Source: Pieris napi (Eukaryota > Arthropoda > Insecta > Lepidoptera > Pieridae). From it: a DNA stretch of 64,000 bases. Position 1 is the stretch's first letter; each line of letters starts with the position of its first letter. The stretch is from positions 9,994,501 to 10,058,500 of the forward strand of contig NC_062249.1 of NCBI RefSeq assembly GCF_905475465.1, read 5' to 3'. Shown piece after piece: positions 1-9,467 of this stretch. The notes beneath the pieces were generated by a model. The model saw only the letters and a program-made list of their open reading frames with translations, was not told where the DNA came from and did not search any database. The translations under genes were made by a program, and so were the position numbers.

Positions 1-1935
1 GCATGGGGCCGAGAACAGATCCTTGTGGTACCCCGGCATCAATGTTTTTAAATTCCGAAGTGGCGTCACCTTCTTTTACATAAAATATGCGATCCTCTAG
101 GTAAGATTTGAATATTGGAAAGTAAGAGTGGGAAATATTCTGCTTGATCTTACATAGCAGGCCTTTGTGCCAGACCTTGTCAAATGCTTGTTGGATATCC
201 AGAAATGCTGATGAGCAGTATTCCCTTTGTTCTAAGGACTTTCTTATGGCGTCACATACTCTGTGAGCTTGTTCCACTGTGCCATGGTATTGTCTGAAGC
301 CGAATTGATGATCTGGTATTACTTTGCGCTCCACAAGGCTTGGCACAATTCTACGAAGTATTGTCTTTTCCAATACCTTGGAAAGAGTAGGCAACAGACT
401 GATTGGTCGGTAGGATGTTTTTTCGGTCATCAGTTTGCCAGCCTTATAAATCATGATGATTTCTGAGATTTTCCACGCAACTGGGAAGTAGCCTATTCGT
501 AACATAGCATTGAAGAGTATAGTGAGGAAGATCATAGCCTTTCTCGGTAGTTCCATCAATACTTCTTTAGTTATCAGGTCGTAACCTGGTGCCTTTTTAC
601 TGTCCAGGCATTTGATAGTTTTTATGACTTCTGCAGGCGACACAGGTCTAGGGGGATGATCCATTTGAAGGTCTTGATTTAGAACTTGGTCAACATATTC
701 ATCTGATGAGTTGTCCAGTGTTACATTAGGTTTAAAGGAGCTTGTTACATAGTTCGCAAACAAGTCCGCTTTGTCCTGGCTCGTTCTGGCCCAGCCGTTT
801 TCCTTTTTAATTGGGGCTTTTGATTTGTTAGGTTGGCTACAAGAACGGGTGATTTTCCAGAGCGAATAGTTGCTGGCCTTAGTAGCGGTTAGAGACTCCA
901 ACTTTGCTTGCATTGTTAAGTCATTAACATTCTTTATAGCTTCCTTCAATTCTACAATGGCTTTATTAAGGGCTGTCTTGTCTTGTGGATGACGACTCAG
1001 TTGCCAAACTCTGCGCAATCTGCGTTTCTCCTGAATCATCATCTTTATTTCCAATGGTATGTTTGTGTGCTGGTTTTTGTGTTCAGTAGTAGGCGTGCTT
1101 CTCCACGCAGCAGCTTGTATGAGATTAGTAAACTGCACTAGTGCTGTTTCAATTTCCTCTGCTTCTTTAAGTCTGACATTTAGATTAAGGTTTTCATCTA
1201 TGTGTTCCCTGAAGGAAGGCCAATCAGTTTGCTGGTTATACAATCTTATCGGTCTCTCGACTTCAATTATAGTGGAGCTGACAGTTAATAAGACTGGAGT
1301 GTGATCAGATGAACCATCAGCACATGATTCGATCTTCATGTATTGTTTAGAGAGTCCTTTTGTTAGGAAGAAATCGAGGATGTCCGGGATTCGATTGTGA
1401 TCAGCTGGCCAGTTGGTAGGTTCTGATGGAGCAATTATGTTTAGGTGATTTGTATCGATGCTCAACATCAATTGTCTTCCCCTAGTTGTTATTAATCTTG
1501 ACCCCCAATGCACATGTTTGGAGTTCCAGTCGCCTCCTGTTATAAAGCGATTGCCTAGAGTCGAGAAGAAATGAGAGAACAGGTCGGCGTCTATTCGATG
1601 TTTTGGTGGACAGTAAACAGCTGAGACATTAAAGTATCCACCTCTGTCTTGTATTGCGACCGTAGTGGCTTGTATTTGCTCGGTTCTATATTCAGGCAGT
1701 AGATGGTGCTTTATTTTGTTTCTAATAACTATAGCTGATCCTGCATGACCTGTTCCATCTGGGTGGTTCGTGGTGTATATCTGGAACCCTTTAATTTTGA
1801 TATTGGTTTTGTCTGTGCAGTGTGCTTCCGATATTAGGACTATGTCTAGCTTGTGCTCAGTTATTAGTATCTCGAGTTCATTTTTATTGGGTGAGAGACC
1901 ATTTATGTTCCAGGTCGCCAGTCTTAACCCAAGGC
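1..1935 (-). CDS. LINE (Jockey-type) ORF2: endonuclease-reverse transcriptase, 3' part outside window
   Basis: Reading the minus strand from about 1935 down to base 1 gives one uninterrupted frame of about 640 codons that runs off the window. It opens with an apurinic-type endonuclease (EEP) domain: LATWNINGL near the start, then SEAHC, GDWNSKH, and SDHTPV near codon 190. The reverse transcriptase follows, with KAPGYDLI, YRPISLLP, HQFGFR, the catalytic motif A AFLDIQQAFDKV (about 190-230), and GVPQGSVLGP at the window edge. The YADD box would lie outside. No clear ATG is seen; the frame is offset from ORF1 and overlaps its end, which is usual in this clade. EN-RT proteins of this kind copy LINE RNA into chromosomal nicks. 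The frame shows no stop in the part I translated, so this could be a recently active copy. Assignment to Jockey is by ORF1/ORF2 layout and zinc-knuckle type. Confidence 0.9.
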
Positions 1936-1938
1936 CGG

Positions 1939-2375
1939 TTAGCCTTGTAGTTTGGTTATGAGCGTAGTCATGAGACTCATTAGAGTACTCATTTGTTGTA
2001 ATATTAAGTCAAATTTCTCATTTTGTTTGGTGAGGAGAGTTTCTAATAATGTAGGGTTTTGGTTAGCATCAGGTGAAGCATTTTCTTTGTCTGGAACTTT
2101 TCTAGCAGCTCCCACGTAAGAGAGTGGTTCGTTTTCCTTACCAATGAAGGAAGATTGTTGGGCAGTGTTTCTTTGAGCGTTTACGGCTTGAATCGTGTTT
2201 TCTTTTGCGGTAATGTGTCTGTCAGTTCTTCGATGGCCATATTTGTTAGTTTTTCTAGCAAGAATTTCTCTGTATACTTCACAACCCTTATAGTTCGCCG
2301 GGTGTGAGCCATTACATAGTGCACATTGGGCGGGTGTATTTCTATCCCGCTTTGGACAGTCTGAGGTTTTATGTG
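1939..2375 (-). pseudogene. LINE ORF1 (gag-like) C-terminal part, cut off by LTR insertion
   Basis: This is the 3' part of the Jockey-type ORF1. It contains the end of the second and all of the third CCHC zinc knuckle (CALCNGSHPANYKGC), then a Gln/Asn-rich tail ending at the stop at 1939-1941. The zinc knuckles bind LINE RNA. It is the continuation of the frame at 6472-7350: removing the LTR element and one copy of its 4-bp target duplication (CTTG) rejoins the two pieces in the same frame, for a protein of about 439 aa. The open frame continuing upstream to 2457 is only LTR sequence. Confidence 0.88.
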
Positions 2376-2379
2376 CTTG
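2376..2379. repeat. Target-site duplication, left copy (CTTG)
   Basis: The four bases CTTG directly before the 5' LTR recur at 6468-6471 directly after the 3' LTR. A 4-bp duplication is normal for gypsy/errantivirus integrases and fixes the insertion borders. Confidence 0.9.
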
Positions 2380-2601
2380 AGTTAAGAGTACCAACCCTAT
2401 TAATATATGCTTTGCTAGCACTAAGCCGAATATGGGTCGTGCGTCAGCAACGACCAATACTTAGTAAGTAAATCTGAATGTATAAATTCACGAAGACATA
2501 GATATTAAGTTGATTATTGTTTAGTTCTTAATTAAGTGCTGTCACTCTGTTGCTTTAAATAAATTATTTTTAAACCAAAAGTCCGTTGCCGTTCCTTTAC
2601 T
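2380..2601 (+). repeat. 5' LTR (222 bp)
   Basis: Starts AGTTAAGAG and ends CCTTTACT, with the short inverted ends AGT/ACT typical of errantiviruses. It matches 6246-6467 base for base in my reading. AATAAATTATTTT near its end could serve as the poly(A) region. Confidence 0.92.
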
Positions 2602-2619
2602 GGCGCAGCCGGTAGGATC
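2602..2619 (+). other. tRNA primer-binding site of the LTR element
   Basis: GGCGCAGCCGGTAGGATC follows the LTR directly (preceded by the LTR's final T). It resembles the tRNA-Ser-type binding site of 17.6/297-like elements, with one C in place of the usual T. It would prime minus-strand cDNA synthesis. Confidence 0.75.
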
Positions 2620-2975
2620 TCCATAGTTGCCTGGAAGAAGTTATACCGCGTTTTTTTTCGTGATCTAGTACCAACCGGGTAACGTACGTTTTAACGGAGA
2701 TCGCCGAACAAATAAATAAGTTAAGGACAGCACGGCATCGGCGGAAGAGCAGCCAAGAACTAGCAGTATCCCGGAGGAGCATGGTCAAGATAACAGGACT
2801 GTGAGTAAAACTTTTCACTTCCCGTGACTTTCCTTGTTTTCCTCTTGTATTAGTTATACGTTTATTTCGGATTGGAAAACGCCGGAAAAATATTTTTATT
2901 AAACAATCAAAATATTGTTAATAGAAGTTAGGTTTAAACACTTATTTTATAGGTAATTTTTTTTTTATATTCAAA

Positions 2976-4706
2976 ATGGAAAATATCGTAAGAGTACCTG
3001 TGGAAATGGTAAAAATTATTCCTGTTTTTGATGGTGATTCTAGATTATTACCATTATTTATTAAGAAATGCGAATACATTTTACAGACATTTCAAGGTGG
3101 CAATTTACAAAATGAATATCTGTTTCACGTAATTACTAGTCGATTATCCGGGGAAGCCGCAAGTCTAGTTGGGGAACGGGAACAAATAGATACTTGGGAT
3201 AACCTAAAGTTATTATTAAGCCAACACTTTGGCGATCCAAGGTCAGAAGATTGTCTGGCTATGGAATTAGATTCCCTAAAAAAGGATAGGAACGAAAGTT
3301 ATTTAGATTTCTGTCATCGTGTTCAACATTTAAGGAGTATTTTATTCTCCAAAATAAATGAAACCATTAACAGCCCCGAAATAAGACAGGCTAAACAAGC
3401 AATATATAATAATTCGGCATTAAACGTTTTCTTATTTAATTTACCAGCGTATCTTGTAAGATTAGTGAGATTACGTAATGTTACCACCCTGGAAGATGCT
3501 TTAAAAATCGTGTTGGAATAACAAAATTTTCAAACGGTTTACGACAGTAAGAACCTAAGGTCCAATCAAAATTTTAGACCTAATTATAATAATTTTAATT
3601 CGTTCCAAAATAGGAATTTTCATCCAAGACAAGTTAATAATTTTAATTCTCCAACCCATAACGTTCAAATGAACTCGAATGAAAATTATCAAAATAGTTC
3701 AAATAATTTAAATAATAATTATTTCCAATTTAGAAATGATAGAACATTAAATAATCAAAACAATTATAACACGGTATTTAGGTCACCAGTAAAACAGTCG
3801 TCGTCACAGCAGCGTCGGCATTTTACGAACAATGGATTACAATACCAAGAATCGCCTATGCCATCGACCTCCAATACCGATATTACGATGAGAACAGCCA
3901 GTTCAAGACGCGTTAATTACACTGATACTCATAATATTCAACCATCTTGTTCATATAGCTGGGAATCGAACTCGGATAGTTCGAACCATGAACAGATAAG
4001 AAATTTTTTTATGATAGCCACAACAATACCGAATAAGAATAATGAATTGCCTAGAATAAGAATTAATGCTCTTGACGATGACCTCGACTCGACTTTGGTT
4101 AATATTGAAGATAATGACAAAAGAGTTCAACAAGTAATACAAGAACTTAATGACGAGTTTGTGATAGTTAGGGACAAAAACCCTAGGCCTCAGCCCGATA
4201 TGTCATTGTCTGATTTGAATGAAAATCGAATGGATATCTCTGACACAGAATGTGAGAAACCGATAGAACTGGTAGAAATATCAGGCGACGGTGCTACCGC
4301 TAATTCAGTGTCAAATAGGAAACGTCTAAAAGTTCTTTACGAATATGTCGCGAACAAATTAAAAGAGAATAAGATTAAAGTTAGAGACAAGAGAGGTGGT
4401 GAAGAAATATCTAATATTAAAGAAGGTGATACTATTTTCATGAAAACTACTAGAACAAGAAAAGCTAAAGAAATACCGCGTTATGAGAAAGCAAAAGTAG
4501 TGGGAAAATCGAATCATAATATTGTACCGGTAGAGATGAATAAAAGAAAAACCAGAGTAGCTGCTAAAAATATAAAACGTCCTCCCCAGGTCATGGCTAG
4601 TACTCCTGATACTAGAGAGCCAAGTCCACAGCCTGGAACTTCGAAAGATGGACCAGAATCCAGGAATCATCCCAATGAAATTTGGAGTAGCAGTAATGAA
4701 GAATAG
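2976..4706 (+). pseudogene. gag fused to a pol remnant, one in-frame stop
   Basis: The frame starts at the ATG at 2976 with an errantivirus Gag N-terminus (capsid-type region with PVFDGD and KKCEYIL motifs, about residues 1-180). A TAA stop interrupts it at 3519-3521, and the same frame then stays open to 4706. The second part is Asn-rich Gag tail, then a few residues that look like the start of protease (NELPRI, about 4050), then jumps into an integrase C-terminal basic domain (about 4330-4590: EGDTIF, PRYEKAKVVG, NIKRPPQV). The reverse transcriptase, RNase H and integrase DDE core are missing. The deletion junction lies roughly between 4060 and 4320. The stop and deletion make this copy defective for replication. 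Confidence 0.85.
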
Positions 4707-6330
4707 TTATTGGACAGTTTTTAAAACAGTAGACATTAAAACTTTAGGTATACAAATAAATAATAATATAGAACTATATAATAAATTAAATGAATTAATA
4801 ACGGTTAATCACTTAGATAGGGAATTAGTTGTAATAAGAGTTCAAATAGATACATTAATTAAAACAGTAGAAAATAAGTTTCACCAGTTACTTCCATATA
4901 GTATGAGGAAACGTGCTATTTTTAGTCCTTTAGGTTCTTTAGTAAAAGTTATAACTGGAAATTTAGATGAGGAAGATGCTGTAAAATTTAATGAGGAAAT
5001 TAGTAGGATAAGTAATAGAGAACACTTGACGGAAATTAAAGTATCTTCTATGCACAAAGCATTTGCTACTTTAGTCAATATCTCCGAGATAATGAATCAT
5101 AATATAGAAAATTTACATTTTAAAACAAATGAGTTTGATAAAGTTGTTGAAAAAGAAATTAAAATTAGTAATGTCATTCGTACTATGAATAGTTTATACC
5201 AGATTCTAAATAACTTTCGTTACATTTAAGAGAGTATACAAGACATTGAAACTGCTATTGCATTTAGTAAATTGCACATCTTACACCAATCTATTATAAA
5301 TTCTACAGAGTTATTAGGTGTTTTTAAAGTGATAGAAAAACATGCACAAACAATTTATCCAGTAACAAAAAACAACTTACTTAAATTAGAACGTAATATT
5401 ATATTAAAGTCTTATATTGATAAGAATAAGTTAGTATTTGTATTAGAAATTCCTTTGATAGAATCAGAAACGTATAACTATTACAAGGTTATTCCTATTC
5501 CTATAACAAAATCCTCTAAAACTTATATAATTATTCCTAAATATCCTTACCTTTTGGTGAATGGTTTGAAATACAGAAATGTGTTGAGCCCTTGCGAGAG
5601 CATAGAAGACAACAAATACTTATGTTCAGAGGAAAATATGGCAACAGACAATGAGGAAACATGTATCGAGGAATTAATGTTAATAAAGAATAATTACAGC
5701 CTATGTCATCAACATCAAATACGAATTGAGAAGCTAAAAATCCAGAAGATAATGAACAATAGTTGGTTGATATTCACAGCAGATAAAATAATTTTGTCAG
5801 AACACTGCAGAAACGACGTCCGTCGATTCAGTTTACTGGGGACTTACATCGTGACGCCAAGTCAAGGGTGCAACATGCAAATTGGCAGAACGATCTTCGG
5901 TCAATCAAGCAATGTATCGGATGTGAATATACAGATGCCACTGGTGGTGATTCCCGAACTTCAGGAAGATTTAGCAACGGCAGATAAAAAGTTAGATTTG
6001 ACAAACGTGGACTTCAGTGACGTAAAAGAAATGTTAAATAATGTGAGAAATAGTAATAGTGAAATAGTGTTGGAAAGTGTGGTGACACATAACATAAGTG
6101 TATGGACATTAGTTCTTTATTTTATAGTAGTAATAATAGTAATTGTTATAATATTAAAGTTTAAATTGTATTCTATTTGCAATAAAAGAAATTCTCCGAA
6201 GTCACCTTTAGCTCCTTCGGATAATTTCTCTCTTAGGGAGGGAGGAGTTAAGAGTACCAACCCTATTAATATATGCTTTGCTAGCACTAAGCCGAATATG
6301 GGTCGTGCGTCAGCAACGACCAATACTTAG
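4648..6330 (+). pseudogene. errantivirus env-like glycoprotein, one in-frame stop
   Basis: A single frame of about 560 codons runs from 4648 to 6330, broken only by a TAA at 5227-5229. The N-terminal part overlaps the end of the pol remnant in another frame, as usual for a spliced env. A basic cleavage-like site (MRKR) at about 4903-4914 precedes a hydrophobic stretch that would correspond to the fusion-peptide region of the baculovirus F-like family. Near the C-terminus is a membrane segment of about 20 residues (6100-6165) followed by a short basic tail that runs into the 3' LTR. The family mediates membrane fusion in insects. Here the stop should truncate the protein before its membrane anchor. 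Confidence 0.82.
6235..6245 (+). other. Polypurine tract of the LTR element
   Basis: AGGGAGGGAGG lies immediately before the 3' LTR, the position required for plus-strand priming in reverse transcription. Confidence 0.85.
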
Positions 6331-6467
6331 TAAGTAAATCTGAATGTATAAATTCACGAAGACATAGATATTAAGTTGATTATTGTTTAGTTCTTAATTA
6401 AGTGCTGTCACTCTGTTGCTTTAAATAAATTATTTTTAAACCAAAAGTCCGTTGCCGTTCCTTTACT
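6246..6467 (+). repeat. 3' LTR (222 bp)
   Basis: Same length as the 5' LTR and, as far as I can compare by eye, identical in sequence. The last codons of env lie inside it. It is followed by the CTTG target duplication (6468-6471). Confidence 0.92.
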
Positions 6468-7350
6468 CTTGCGCACACTTCACGCAGCGGAAAGGTCTCA
6501 TGCAGTAGTTCTTTGTGTGTCCATATTGCTGACACCGTTGGCACTGTACTATTGAGTTTTTCTTTTTGGGATCCTCTATGGTTACAGATTGGTGGTAGAT
6601 GTATTTAATTTCTTTAGCTGCCTTATTGTTGTGGCTAGGTAGGAGATTAACAAAGAATGTTGAGGTAGGTTTTTTTTCTGGGCCATATCTGGAATTAATA
6701 ATTTCCCCGACCACAGTATTTCCAGTTTTTTCAATTTCATCCTTTATCTCGCTTATAGGTGTTGTGTGGTGAAGATTCCGAATGACAATACGACAGGGTC
6801 GTTCTTCCTTTTTGTTAAATGTGTGACCAATTAAGCCACTAACACGGAATTTAGTGATGATTTTTTTGTAGGCCTCTGTATCTAGGGTGTTGATTCTTAG
6901 TTGGTTTCTGTTCATTATCCGAAATGTAAATGAGCTTTTATCTGTAACTGTTTCCACGAGTTCCGTTAATTTATTGACATCTTCTATGCCATATAATATT
7001 ATGGGTGGAGGCTTGCTGGGTTTTTTTTCCACTGGTTTTTTTGTTGTAGTGGGTTCTTCCATTAGGTCAATTGTTAGTTGACTGAACATATTGCTGGTGG
7101 TTATATTCTCTGGAGAGTCACTGACTTTTTTTCGTTTTGGATTTCTCGTGCTTGGTACTCTTTGCCAAGACGGGGGGCATGGAGTGCCTTGCTGGCTTGG
7201 TGCATTTTGCATGGTCGTGTCTCTCGGTAGTTCTGTCACGGTTTGTGAGCTTTCTGGAGGGTTACTTCCTAAGGAATTGCTTCTGGGCCTGGTGACGAAC
7301 AAGCTGCGGTGAATGTCCGGCTGGGTTAACTTTTTCCTTGGGCCACTCAT
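6468..7350 (-). pseudogene. LINE ORF1 (gag-like) N-terminal part, interrupted
   Basis: Minus-strand frame from the ATG at 7348-7350. The first 100 residues are basic and Pro/Ser-rich. An RRM-like/PRE_C2HC-type region follows (GIEDVNKL to RIVIRNLHHTTP), then the first CCHC zinc knuckle (CQRCQQYGHTKNYC) and the start of the second (CVKCAQ). The LTR element cuts it within this second knuckle and the frame resumes at 2375. ORF1 proteins of Jockey-type LINEs coat the element's RNA and carry it to its target. The start Met is chosen because it begins the homologous basic segment; the leader upstream is AT-rich without a frame. Confidence 0.88.
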
Positions 7351-7440
7351 TTTATTATACGATCACTGTTGTGTAAAATAGTTTATCATATAATGTAAGC
7401 ACCCCTATTTTTGTGGTATGACTCCCAGATAAAGCACATT

Positions 7441-8040
7441 TTTTTTTTTTATTATTATTAATTAAATTTTTTTTTTTTTACGACCATTATTTAAACATTT
7501 TTTTTCACTTACAATTAAGACGGTCGTTCGAGAAAATTTCGTTAGTTAACAATTATTTAACTTGTTGAAAAATTAACTTTAAGTAAAATTTTCAACGGGA
7601 ATAAATTAATTATAGTGTTCAGAACACACCATAATTTTTTCAAATTTAAAAAAAAATATTCAATACCTTAAATAAATTAATTAATGTGCCGTAGTCGCTT
7701 TTGACGCCACGCGCGAATCCTAAAAATGTCACCCGCAGACCTATTTTCAGCGTTAAATTAAAATTATAAATAATGGAGATAGAGTTCCGGGAGTTAAGAG
7801 TTTTTTATTGGAAATTTCCTCCTCTTTCAGAATCTTTATTTGAAATTTCTTAAATATTAATAGTTTATTAAATATTGGCAAAAAACTAAATGCCATTATT
7901 TTTTCATCTTTAATGGTCTATAACTTTTGCAATTTTTTATGTGCTAATACACGCTTTTAGCACATTTTTCTAGACGTCATTCCGGATCCAATGAGCTATC
8001 GCACATAATTTTAGGAGTAGTATCTCTATTTTGTTCCATT
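7441..8040. other. AT-rich non-coding stretch upstream of the LINE
   Basis: Long T and A runs (7440-7500) and no open frame or splice-bounded exon. The LINE's 5' end lies somewhere before about 7440; I cannot fix it. Confidence 0.5.
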
Positions 8041-8395
8041 TTCAACTTGTCGACTAGACTACGACTGGAATAGGCTTCCGGAAAGTGTATTCAGGGCACC
8101 ATCTTTGAACTCATTTAAAAATAGATTGGATAGTTTCTCCAAATCTCAAAATACGCGCGCATCATCTTATTAAGCTGCTAGTGTGTTTATATACATAATA
8201 ATAATATCCATAATTGCTCCCCTCACAGTTTGAAATCAATTTTCTTTTTGTTTTCATAATTTATGCATCGATGTATTTTTGTTTCTCTTCGTGTTTGTTA
8301 TGTTTGTCACATAAAGTCTTGTATTTTATTTTTCTTAAGTACCAATGTATCAATGTGAGCGCTGGCAAGCTTTCGTAAATAAATAAATAAATATT
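8041..8395 (+). mobile_element. 3' end of a degenerate non-LTR retrotransposon
   Basis: Read on the plus strand, 8050-8150 encodes a LINE ORF2 C-terminal signature (YDWNRLPESVFRAPSLNSFKNRL), with stops soon after. The sequence then runs through a 3' UTR-like region and ends in an AAATAAAT-type repeat at 8376-8394. Such short tandem tails are typical of CR1/Jockey-like elements. Only the last few hundred bases survive (5' truncation). Confidence 0.65.
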
Positions 8396-8415
8396 ACCAC
8401 CGTAATAATACGTAC

Positions 8416-9298
8416 TGTGTTTACTTGTCCAACGTTAACAGTGTCTATAGCAGTGGGGTTGACACTGCCAGCTTTGAATGCTTCTTTGGCGGCTACAGCA
8501 AAAAGATCAGCCGGATGTGTATTCCGAAGAGCCCCACCATACTTACCAAAAGGCGTGCGTTTTGCCGCAACAATGAATATACCTATCAACGATAAAATGT
8601 ATGTAGTTTCGTTTCGTTATGACCCAAACTGTTTCCTAGTAATTCAGTTATAAAAATGAATTATTAAATCGGAGGTAGATTTTAAATTTCTGTGTTATTA
8701 GGTATTGTGAGTGAAATGATAATTCTAATATACATTAGACACGCTCTCAAAAATATACATATAGAAAGAATTTAACCTTGAGCTGAAGTGTGGTGACTAA
8801 AAGGTTAAATTTAAAATTATGATCAAAATAAAAACGCATTGCTAAGTATGTTTAATTAATTAATTTTAGAAACTGGCTGACCGCCTTTATAGATCTTAAA
8901 AAACATGGAATCAGGTAAGTACGCAAGTTTGGAAATATTTACTACTCATTACTCAAATAGTAACTCGTAATTACGAATTGTGTATTTTGATGGACATTTA
9001 AATGTATTTATGTAATTTCGTTGAAACCCATAACTTCATGTATAATTATTATTAGGAGTTTAACTGTTACATACAATGTTTATCAAAATACACAGAATTC
9101 GTCATTCGCATAAAAACCAATGATAATACCCGAGTGGACATTGACCCCGAAGCGAACTCGTAAACATTTAGCACAACAAAATGGAGTCCGTTACTTTTAA
9201 AGGCAAAGAAATTATATTTGAAGTAAAGTTCTACTAAAATATATTTACCATAACTTTATAAATCTAGGTTACTACTTACCTTTATTTACTGCTGTCAT
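8416..9298 (-). pseudogene. Second ACAA2-type thiolase: exons 1 and 2 only (partial or truncated)
   Basis: Exon 1 (9280-9298) encodes MTAVNK and ends after the first base of a Gly codon at a GTAAGT donor. Exon 2 (8416-8582) starts after an AG and encodes GIFIVAAKRTPFGKYGG through VGQVNT, ending at a GTACGT donor. Lengths (19 and 167 nt), phases and donor positions match exactly exons 1 and 2 of the complete thiolase at 11940-22317, but the protein differs at many positions, so it is an old tandem duplicate. No exon 3 is visible below 8416; that side is taken up by retrotransposons to the window edge. Either the gene continues beyond base 1 through a giant intron, or it has lost its catalytic exons. 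I type it as pseudogene with doubt. Confidence 0.7.
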
Positions 9299-9467
9299 AT
9301 TGACACTTGAATACGTGTGAATCGGTAGATAACCGGTGTAAGACTGGAAATTAGTTGATAAGGTTACAAACAAAAATACTTAAATTAGGTAACTTCATTG
9401 CCGCAGCTCGAATGTTCAAGGTTTTAAAGCTTTACGTCCTAGGTTCTCGAACATAACAAAAAAATAA

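Larger units (their letters stand above)
2380..6467 (+). mobile_element. Errantivirus-like (gypsy family) LTR retroelement with env, pol deleted
   Basis: The 4088-bp element is bounded by two 222-bp LTRs and a CTTG target duplication. In order it holds a 5' LTR, a primer-binding site, gag, a short pol remnant, env, a polypurine tract and a 3' LTR. Full members of the group usually have about 3 kb of pol between gag and env. Here the gag frame runs straight into the C-terminal tail of integrase, so reverse transcriptase, RNase H and the integrase catalytic core are absent. gag and env each carry one in-frame stop codon. The LTRs look identical by eye. Together this points to a non-autonomous copy that inserted recently using enzymes from another element. 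It sits antisense to the host LINE. Confidence 0.93.

Noticed and set aside
6117..6323. Open frame on the minus strand across the end of env and the LTR
   Set aside because: It is the antisense of env plus LTR sequence; the same LTR-derived peptide also precedes the LINE frame at 2457.
8905..8925. ATGGAATCAGGTAAGTACG on the plus strand, looking like a start codon plus splice donor
   Set aside because: No downstream plus-strand exon in phase; it lies within intron 1 of the minus-strand thiolase paralogue.
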